Positions 1 to 4,797 of a DNA stretch of 23,060 nt are shown one piece after another (the first letter of the stretch is position 1; every line of letters starts with the position of its first letter). The translations under genes and the position numbers were made by a program. This stretch comes from a virus. The notes under the pieces are model-generated. The model searched no databases and was not told the DNA's origin. It was given only the letters and a program-made list of their open reading frames with translations. The stretch covers positions 1-23,060 of the IMG/VR virus record IMGVR_UViG_3300030451_000383, one strand, 5' to 3'.

Positions 1-377
1 CCATGATGGCTATATTTAATGCACCGGTAGATTTAGCTATGCATGAAGATAGAGCAATACTTACAGCTATAGAAATAAAAAGAAAAATGAAAGAAGCAGA
101 TTTAGGTATTGATATTGGTATTGGAATTAATTCAGGTGTTGTTATGTTAGGTAACTGTGGAAGCAAAGATAGATTTGATTATACTGCTATTGGTGATGCA
201 GTTAATCTTGCAGCTAGAATGGAATCAAGTTGTAAAGAAGTAGGGGAAGATATAGTAATAGCAGAAAACACAGCACTACAAACAGATATGAAACTTGTTA
301 AGTTAGAACCTATTAAAGTAAAAGGTAAATCTAAACCTATAAAAATATATACAATAGACTTGACAAATTATTTATAG
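1..377 (+). CDS. Class III adenylate/guanylate cyclase, C-terminal part (5' end outside window)
   Basis: This is the C-terminal ~124 residues of a class III nucleotidyl cyclase catalytic domain, which makes cAMP or cGMP from ATP or GTP. It opens with MMAIFNAP, the stretch that normally follows the second metal-binding Asp, so the rest of the catalytic domain and any sensor domain lie left of the window; the ATG at position 3 is internal. The GIGINSGVVMLGN strand-loop is at visible residues 39-51. The signature DYTAIGDAVNLAAR follows, with Thr61 at the substrate-specifying position (Thr there is typical of class IIIb enzymes, usually adenylate cyclases) and the transition-state Asn68 and Arg72 both kept. 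The fragment therefore looks catalytically competent. Base composition matches the phage genes beside it. A phage-borne cyclase would be unusual; a bacterial gene at a prophage edge is the alternative. Family call very secure, origin unsure. Confidence 0.9.
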   Translation, partial: MMAIFNAPVDLAMHEDRAILTAIEIKRKMKEADLGIDIGIGINSGVVMLGNCGSKDRFDYTAIGDAVNLAARMESSCKEVGEDIVIAENTALQTDMKLVKLEPIKVKGKSKPIKIYTIDLTNYL

Positions 378-387
378 ACATTATAAT
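360..387 (+). promoter_or_regulatory. Sigma70-type promoter for hsp20
   Basis: A perfect -35 hexamer TTGACA (360-365) and a perfect -10 hexamer TATAAT (382-387) are separated by 16 bp. The predicted start site near 394-396 lies just before a structured leader. The promoter overlaps the last codons and stop of the cyclase gene, so hsp20 can be transcribed independently of it by host RNA polymerase. No sigma32-like heat-shock promoter was seen, which suggests heat control is post-transcriptional. Confidence 0.75.
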
Positions 388-395
388 ATAGACAA

Positions 396-443
396 GAGTG
401 TGCGAAAGGTCGGCACTCATAAACTTGCTTTATAAAAGGAGTT
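396..443 (+). promoter_or_regulatory. ROSE-like RNA thermometer in the hsp20 leader
   Basis: The leader folds into two hairpins. Hairpin I: GAGTGT (396-401) pairs with GGCACTC (413-418 and neighbours), continues past a bulged G402 with C403-G412 and G404-C411, and closes a 6-nt loop. Hairpin II: bases 422-431 pair with 435-443. ACUU pairs with GAGU, G427 is bulged, and CUUU pairs with AAAG across a 3-nt AUA loop. This buries the Shine-Dalgarno AGGAG (437-441), which lies 5 nt before the ATG. UUGCU (425-429) opposite AGGA with an unpaired G is the defining core of ROSE elements, which repress small heat-shock genes of alpha- and gammaproteobacteria at low temperature. Classical ROSE leaders are longer (about 70-120 nt), so this is a compact version. 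Pairings were found by eye, not by energy calculation. Confidence 0.62.
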
Positions 444-446
444 AAT

Positions 447-860
447 ATGACAAATATAAAAGCATTTGGGCAGTTCAGCCCGTTCTCTGTTGGTTTTGAT
501 GAAATGTTTAATACATTGCAAAGAGCATCAACACCAGCATCAAACTATCCACCTTACAATATTATTAAAAAAGGTGAAGCATACTTTATTGAAATGGCAG
601 TAGCAGGACATAAACAGTCTGATATTGAAATTGAAATAGAAGATAATACTTTAAGAGTCTCTGCAACTTATGGAGATAGAGATGATGATATAGAATTTGT
701 TCACAAAGGAATTTCTGAACGAGGATTTTATAAATCATTTGCTCTTGCAGAGTATGTTGAAGTTAAAAAAGCTAAGATGTCTGATGGTATTCTAGTAATT
801 GAACTAGAAAAAAACATACCAGACAGCGAAAAACCAAAAAAGATTAAGATTTCTGGTTAA
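447..860 (+). CDS. hsp20: Small heat-shock protein, Hsp20/alpha-crystallin family (IbpA-like)
   Basis: A 137-residue ATP-independent holdase chaperone that binds unfolding proteins and keeps them refoldable. The alpha-crystallin domain spans about residues 33-122, starting at the NYPPYNI strand. It includes VAGHKQSDIEI and the late signature A-x-x-x-D-G-I-L-x-I (109-118). The C-terminal tail carries the oligomer-bridging I-x-I motif (IKI, 133-135). The HKGISERGF segment is typical of the IbpA/class A branch. The ATG has a strong AAGGAG 5 nt upstream that is predicted to be masked in the leader hairpin. Hsp20 genes are known in marine T4-like phages, where they may protect virion proteins or the stressed host. 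The gene follows the cyclase on the same strand but has its own promoter, and it faces the minus-strand phage operon. Family assignment very secure; whether it is phage or host flank is open. Confidence 0.95.
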   Translation: MTNIKAFGQFSPFSVGFDEMFNTLQRASTPASNYPPYNIIKKGEAYFIEMAVAGHKQSDIEIEIEDNTLRVSATYGDRDDDIEFVHKGISERGFYKSFALAEYVEVKKAKMSDGILVIELEKNIPDSEKPKKIKISG

Positions 861-865
861 AAATA

Positions 866-980
866 GCTAAATCCTCTCAGAGGCACGGAGAAGCCCGTGG
901 TTGAATAATAGGTCTTTTTGAAGCAAAGGTATTAACTACCCTCTAAATGTTTAACCTCGGGCATACTGTGAGGTCGATTT
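866..980. other. Structured intergenic segment between convergent genes (terminators or small RNA)
   Basis: The 123-nt gap between hsp20 and the FecR gene has no convincing ORF but is dense in inverted repeats. CCTC/GAGG pairs at 873-876 with 880-883. CACGG/CCGTG pairs at 884-888 with 895-899. GGTA/TACC pairs at 928-931 with 937-940. ACCTC/GAGGT pairs at 954-958 with 970-974. A long-range option also exists: AAATC (869-873) with GATTT (976-980), next to CTC/GAG, would close the whole segment, and AGAGG (879-883) can pair with CCTCT (940-944). A run of five T follows at 914-918. The simplest reading is back-to-back termination signals for the convergent transcripts. A compact structured RNA is possible; it matches no RNA family I recognise. 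Confidence 0.4.
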
Positions 981-983
981 TCT

Positions 984-2090
984 CTAATCTCCCTGTTTTA
1001 TAGTTATTGTTGAAGAACTTCCACCATTTACTATAATTTGTGTACTCTTTCCATTTTGTACAAGGATAACAGTATAAGAACCTGTCTTATCTAAATCTAA
1101 TCTTATAGTATCTTCTAATGTTCTTAAGAAAGTTATGATATTATCTGTAGCAAAAGTATTAATCTGTGTGTTAGAATCAAAACCCATAGCTGTTCCTTTT
1201 AAATCTAGGTCAGCTTTTAATATTGTTTCAGTCTGGTCAAGTTCGTTTACATCTTGTATAATGTCTAACAAGTCTTCAAGAAAGTTTACATCTAAATAAT
1301 TTATATCAAGTTCAGTAAACTCTAACTCATCTTCTGCAAGATAGTCTACTTCTAAATCATCAAAGTCAAGGAAGTCAGCATCAAGAATATTAGAAACGCT
1401 ACCTCCATCTTCTCCCTGTACATCTACATTCTCCTGTGGTGGATTAACAATTAACATATTATCTATTAACTCTAAAGTAATATCTAATATAACTGGTTTA
1501 GTAGGTTCTGTTTCAAACATAGAAACTGTAGTAGCTTGATAGGGTCGGTTAAGCACTACCTCTCCCATAGCTGTTGCTACTAATATTTCTCCACTAGGAG
1601 TACCATCATCTTTTGGTAATAATATAATTAAAGACTCTCCAATCTCATTAACTGTGATTGTAAAATCTGTACCACGAATTGAAACATTAGCACTCGGAGT
1701 TGAGATAGCTATGTTCTCTTTGTTTATATTATTTAACTTGCCAGTAATAAACCTTGCAGTTCCACTAGCAAACTCTAGAGCCATCTTAGATTTAGATGGG
1801 TCAGGGTCATAGATAAATTCATCTATAACTAATTGTGAATGTTCTGTTAGTCTAACTCTAGTGTCGTTTAAAAATGTTATTCCTATTCTACCATTAGAAG
1901 TTTCGACATTGTCATAACTTTCTATACTAAAAGATAAGGCAGCATCATAAGGTATATCCCTTACAACTCTGCCTGTACCTTTAAGTTCTGTTACGCTTCC
2001 AATACTAGCATCCGACTGTTGTGCCACCATCGTTTTGGATAACACAGACAGTACCATTATTGCCAGTAGAAAGTATCTTGAGCCAATCAT
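984..2090 (-). CDS. Secreted FecR-domain protein with acidic repeat tract, last gene of the curli-type cassette
   Basis: A 368-residue exported protein. Residues 1-23 are a signal peptide (hydrophobic core FLLAIMVLSVL, likely cleavage after MVA). Residues about 30-185 form a FecR-type beta domain, with GSVTELKGTGRV at the start and the hallmark VSIRGTDF at 137-143. Such domains occur in periplasmic or surface proteins and are not limited to iron sensing; no sigma factor or TonB receptor is nearby. Residues 236-285 are a strikingly acidic, quasi-repeated tract (D/E-x-D/E-F/Y-L pattern), followed by a beta-rich tail. The first 86 nt overlap the end of the curlin-like gene in another frame, which implies coupled translation. 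I infer that it works with the cassette, as anchor, adaptor or exported cargo. Domain call secure, function unknown. Confidence 0.82.
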   Translation of the reverse strand: MIGSRYFLLAIMVLSVLSKTMVAQQSDASIGSVTELKGTGRVVRDIPYDAALSFSIESYDNVETSNGRIGITFLNDTRVRLTEHSQLVIDEFIYDPDPSKSKMALEFASGTARFITGKLNNINKENIAISTPSANVSIRGTDFTITVNEIGESLIILLPKDDGTPSGEILVATAMGEVVLNRPYQATTVSMFETEPTKPVILDITLELIDNMLIVNPPQENVDVQGEDGGSVSNILDADFLDFDDLEVDYLAEDELEFTELDINYLDVNFLEDLLDIIQDVNELDQTETILKADLDLKGTAMGFDSNTQINTFATDNIITFLRTLEDTIRLDLDKTGSYTVILVQNGKSTQIIVNGGSSSTITIKQGD

Positions 2091-2721
2091 TGTCTAATGT
2101 ACTTAGTTGTTGTATATTGAAAGTTCTAGAATTACCGGTTTGGTCTAAATAAAAATAACCACCAGCATAGCCACTACCTGTAAAGGTAACATTGTTGCTA
2201 TCTCCATCAACATCAACATAAGAAGTACCACTATCATAGTTTATATCAAAATCAAATGTATTACTATCGCCATTAATAATCCAGTCTAAGTCTGTATTAC
2301 TAGCCATAGCACTTGTACCTAAATCTAGTGTAAAAGTATTACTACTACCTGTAGCATCTACATTTAAATTAGAACTATCAATACCATAAGTATTTGTTGG
2401 GTCTGCTTGTATAGTAAATGTATTACTGTCTCCATCAAATTCAAAGAAACCTGTAATGTTATCTCCTAGTATATCCCCAAGAAATTTATTACTATCTCCG
2501 ATTTGATTAATATCTAAAGTTAAATTTAATCCATCTAAATCTAAAGCAGTTAAAGTTCCTGCGACAGAATTTAATCCACCCATTATATTTCCAGAACCAA
2601 GTTGTTCTAAATCTATATTAGCAGTAGCACCTGATTGGTCAACATATATTTCGTTATCAGCCCCGTATGCTGTCAATGCAGTCAGCATCACAATCAGGCT
2701 CATTAATTTCAATTTGTTCAT
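2005..2721 (-). CDS. Curlin-repeat-like secreted protein (CsgA/CsgB-type subunit candidate)
   Basis: A 238-residue protein with a signal peptide (1-20, cleavage near AYG/ADN) followed by serial beta-strand repeats. The repeat turns are G-D/S-x-N-type motifs at 42-45, 75-78, 97-100, 125-128, 151-154, 173-176, 196-199 and 220-223, spaced about 22-33 residues apart. Strands have alternating hydrophobic and polar residues such as TFTIQ and TFTLDL. Q-x-G at 29-31, 40-42, 73-75 and 193-195 matches the Q-x-G-x-x-N signature of curlins, the functional amyloid subunits exported through CsgG. Several repeats have Asp or Asn in place of Gln, so amyloid formation cannot be assumed. Two Cys lie near the C-terminus (226 and 238). 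The start is inside the end of csgG (65-nt overlap). Position directly after csgG supports it being the CsgG substrate. Confidence 0.75.
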   Translation of the reverse strand: MNKLKLMSLIVMLTALTAYGADNEIYVDQSGATANIDLEQLGSGNIMGGLNSVAGTLTALDLDGLNLTLDINQIGDSNKFLGDILGDNITGFFEFDGDSNTFTIQADPTNTYGIDSSNLNVDATGSSNTFTLDLGTSAMASNTDLDWIINGDSNTFDFDINYDSGTSYVDVDGDSNNVTFTGSGYAGGYFYLDQTGNSRTFNIQQLSTLDNDWLKILSTGNNGTVCVIQNDGGTTVGC

Positions 2722-3511
2722 ATTCCCAATACCCTCTTTCTATTCCTATTTCTATTAAGTTAAATACTCCAGTTTCTATTGCCTTTTGCAAAGCTATAGA
2801 ACCCACCTCATTCTCAGCAACGCCTCCCTCTATTTCTACTAGTTCAGTACCAGCTTCTATAAAACGGAAGACATCCTGAGAAACACTTGTGGAGACAATG
2901 CTTTTAGAAACTAATGTTTCTACTAACACTTCTCCTGTCGATACAGAAACTAATCGTAATGATATAGTTACTACATCTTCTCGGTATTGTTTGCTTGTAC
3001 CTATTCCTAAGTACCTAGCACCCATACCACCAGATTGAACATTTGTATCGTAGTTAATAACTCCACCTTGTATTAACAATCCTGCAAATAACAAAGGTTG
3101 AAGTTGTTTATCTTCATCAAAGTTTTCTCTAGTTGACCGGATTAGTTGTCGTTCTTTAGTAAGGTTATCTAAACCTACTCGTTCAACAACTCTAAAAAAT
3201 TCACCGTTAGCAGCATGTTTTAAAGCCCTGATAAGTAATGCTTCAGGAGCTTGTGTGACTGCTGTACTAAATAAAGCAAAGCTACTATTACTTTTTCTTT
3301 GCCCTGTTAAATCTTGAAAGCTATCTCTATATACTGCTATTACTGGTTTTCTTTTAGCAGGAGGTAATTCAGCTAATTGAGCTGATTGTAAATCTAAAAT
3401 ATTAGCAGGTTGTATATTTCTAGTTAGTGATAAGTCTGTATTTTTATTTAAGACTGCACAACTAGAAACTAAAATTGCCAATAGGAAGCTGTATAGTAGT
3501 CGTATCGCCAT
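2657..3511 (-). CDS. csgG: CsgG-like outer-membrane curli secretion channel lipoprotein
   Basis: A 284-residue lipoprotein of the CsgG family, whose E. coli member forms a nonameric outer-membrane pore that exports curlin subunits. The signal peptide ends in a lipobox, V15-S-S-C18, with Cys18 the predicted lipidated residue. Family landmarks are all present: DLTGQ (67-71), FSTAVTQAPEALL (81-93), NERQ-like TKERQLIR, SGGMGARYLGIG (160-171), SVSTGEVL (189-196), FRFIEAG and the AIETGVFNLI-x-x-GIERGYW end (244-262). Phe81 corresponds to the E. coli eyelet Phe56, but the Asn55 equivalent is Leu80 and there is one extra residue before it, so the constriction may be more hydrophobic. A tail of ~20 residues with Cys274 and Cys278 extends past the family core and overlaps the curlin-like gene. 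The gene starts inside csgF (50-nt overlap). Family assignment very secure. Confidence 0.95.
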   Translation of the reverse strand: MAIRLLYSFLLAILVSSCAVLNKNTDLSLTRNIQPANILDLQSAQLAELPPAKRKPVIAVYRDSFQDLTGQRKSNSSFALFSTAVTQAPEALLIRALKHAANGEFFRVVERVGLDNLTKERQLIRSTRENFDEDKQLQPLLFAGLLIQGGVINYDTNVQSGGMGARYLGIGTSKQYREDVVTISLRLVSVSTGEVLVETLVSKSIVSTSVSQDVFRFIEAGTELVEIEGGVAENEVGSIALQKAIETGVFNLIEIGIERGYWEYEQIEINEPDCDADCIDSIRG

Positions 3512-3956
3512 TACTGTCTGTTATTACCAAAGTTATAATTCCATCTTCAACACTATATGTAATAGTGTTACCTTCTAAAGTTAAAGTACCTTCTGTACTT
3601 GCTGTTTCTCCAAACAAATTTTCTACTAACTGCCTTGATAGTTGTGCATATATTCTAGATTCTAAATTTCTAATAAACCTTGCAAGTGTTGTATTTTCTT
3701 TGTCTCTTTTAATCTGGTCTTGTAAAGCTTTTATTTCTTCTTTAATAGACATCTTTCTATTAAACTCTTGATTCTCTATAGTAAGATAATGTGCTGATGT
3801 ACCTATACCACTAAAACTAGGATTCTTAAATTGATGTACCATTTCATCAGCTATATTATTTAATGACCAAAACATAATAAGCATAGTCCAAAAGAACATG
3901 CAAAATTTACAGTTTCTATCTGTTTTGTAACTATTAAATGTTGGTTTTAATTTCAT
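3462..3956 (-). CDS. csgF: CsgF-like curli assembly factor
   Basis: A 164-residue CsgF homologue. In E. coli the mature N-terminus of CsgF plugs into the CsgG channel, forming a second constriction, and the rest helps nucleate curli at the surface. Here the N-terminal hydrophobic stretch (about 19-31) is a signal sequence with likely cleavage near residue 37. The diagnostic F-x-N-P-x-F-x-G motif follows at 43-50 (FKNPSFSG), as at the mature start of E. coli CsgF. A helical middle (68-115) leads to a beta-rich end resembling the family's TSTIQ tail (TTTIQL, 152-157). The N-terminal region before the hydrophobic core is long and Cys-containing; an internal ATG at Met20 could also give a normal signal peptide, but AAGGAT about 10 nt before the first ATG favours the longer form. 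It begins 1 nt after a 46-codon membrane-protein gene. Confidence 0.88.
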   Translation of the reverse strand: MKLKPTFNSYKTDRNCKFCMFFWTMLIMFWSLNNIADEMVHQFKNPSFSGIGTSAHYLTIENQEFNRKMSIKEEIKALQDQIKRDKENTTLARFIRNLESRIYAQLSRQLVENLFGETASTEGTLTLEGNTITYSVEDGIITLVITDSNGDTTTIQLPIGNFSF

Positions 3957-3957
3957 T

Positions 3958-4098
3958 TTAAAATATCCTTGAGTTTACCCAAAATGCTAATAACATAAGC
4001 CCAAACATTCCTACTTGTACAAATGATGCTACAGTTATTTGTGTCATTGGATGCACATCTTCTAATCTATCAATCTTTCCTTTGGTCTTTTTTTCCAT
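3958..4098 (-). CDS. 46-residue single-TM small protein upstream of csgF
   Basis: A short ORF read directly from the minus strand: ATG at 4098-4096 and TAA at 3960-3958. The product begins MEKKTKGKIDRLEDVHP, a charged hydrophilic head, and continues into one hydrophobic segment (about residues 21-42, including VGMFGLMLLAFW), ending in NSRIF. The head before the TM suggests an N-in orientation. The start overlaps the end of the preceding membrane-protein gene by 29 nt, and its stop is 1 nt before the csgF ATG, so translational coupling is likely. A GAGAG lies upstream as a weak ribosome-binding site. It could be a lysis-related peptide (pinholin or antiholin-like) or an accessory of the curli cassette. 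No family recognised; coding status is supported by fit into the packed operon. Confidence 0.6.
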   Translation of the reverse strand: MEKKTKGKIDRLEDVHPMTQITVASFVQVGMFGLMLLAFWVNSRIF

Positions 4099-4357
4099 CT
4101 GCTCTCGCTAATTTATCGACATCTATAGGAACTTTTAAGGCTGTTCTTACCATTGTATCTATTCTTATCATGTCGTTATCCATTTGTCTTACTCTATCTA
4201 TTAACGCAACTATCATACCATGTTGTGTGTCTAGTTTTTTATGCACATCTGCTATTAGATGATTAAATAATTTCCAAACCATCCAACCAGCACCAACTGC
4301 AAAAGCTGCAGGAATACCTACAGTTTCTAATAAATCCATCCATTGACTGCTGTTCAT
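4070..4357 (-). CDS. Small membrane protein with one TM and helical tail, holin-like
   Basis: A 95-residue protein with one hydrophobic segment (about residues 12-33, VGIPAAFAVGAGWMVWKLF). An amphipathic, probably coiled-coil helix follows, with repeated D-x-M/V spacing (about 37-75), then a strongly charged tail. One TM followed by a polar helix is the layout of small UviB/BhlA-type holin-like proteins, but there is no specific signature. The start overlaps the stop of the preceding 3-TM gene by 1 nt (TAATG), and the end overlaps the 46-codon gene by 29 nt. Location between virion genes and the curli cassette suggests a role in cell exit. Function not assigned. Confidence 0.7.
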   Translation of the reverse strand: MNSSQWMDLLETVGIPAAFAVGAGWMVWKLFNHLIADVHKKLDTQHGMIVALIDRVRQMDNDMIRIDTMVRTALKVPIDVDKLARADGKKDQRKD

Positions 4358-4797
4358 TATCTACCCTTTGCTAAACTACCACCAAAGTACATACCTATAA
4401 TAGCTGATACTAAGTTAGTGTCTAATTGTGTAATTACAAGACCTTGAAAGGTTATCCAGTCAAATACTTCTCTACCACTTCTAAACAGTCCTCCGGGATT
4501 CCATTGTGTATAACCAACAGTAACTGCAACTTCTGGATAATACACAGCAACTAATTTAGGAAACACAACAATAGCAAATACAGAACTTAAAGCTATAATT
4601 CTTCTAGTCCAAGCAAATCCTTTATCTTTTAATCCATGGTTTCTAGCTGCTTTAGTTGCTTTTAAATTAAACTCGCCTCTGGTTATAAGTAGTTTTTCAT
4701 TTTCCATTTTAGCTTTTCTACTTTCAGCCCAGATACTCATTAATCCACCAAGCACAGTTGATGCTAACATAGTTATGATTTCAAACGGAAAACCCAT
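4357..4797 (-). CDS. Three-TM membrane protein, holin candidate
   Basis: A 146-residue protein with three hydrophobic segments: about 7-24 (IITMLASTVLGGLMSIWA), 66-87 (IIALSSVFAIVVFPKLVAVYY) and 120-142 (ending IIGMYFGGSLA). A basic, helical linker (25-65, rich in Lys and Arg) lies between the first two. The short C-terminal FGGSLAKGR resembles the FG-x-R-type ends of the 3-TM holin family found in gene transfer agents and many phages. Holins make inner-membrane holes that time lysis. Its position directly after the large internal virion protein carrying a glucosaminidase domain, with 1-nt TAATG coupling, is where lysis genes often sit. The holin role is inferred from topology and position, and no spanin pair was recognised nearby. 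Confidence 0.68.
   Translation of the reverse strand: MGFPFEIITMLASTVLGGLMSIWAESRKAKMENEKLLITRGEFNLKATKAARNHGLKDKGFAWTRRIIALSSVFAIVVFPKLVAVYYPEVAVTVGYTQWNPGGLFRSGREVFDWITFQGLVITQLDTNLVSAIIGMYFGGSLAKGR

Noticed and set aside
869-980. tRNA gene or tRNA-derived attP in the convergent gap
   Set aside because: CCTCTCAGAGGCAC resembles a tRNA 3' end, but there is no 7-nt T-loop, anticodon arm or CCA-type end that fits; kept only as a structured segment.
984-2090. FecR-domain protein as an iron-signalling anti-sigma regulator
   Set aside because: It has a cleavable signal peptide rather than an N-terminal TM anchor with cytoplasmic domain, and no ECF sigma factor or TonB receptor is nearby; gene context points to the curli cassette.
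3475-3771. Hydrophobic plus-strand ORF antisense to csgF
   Set aside because: It lies opposite a recognised gene, and its hydrophobicity comes from the reverse complement of polar codons.
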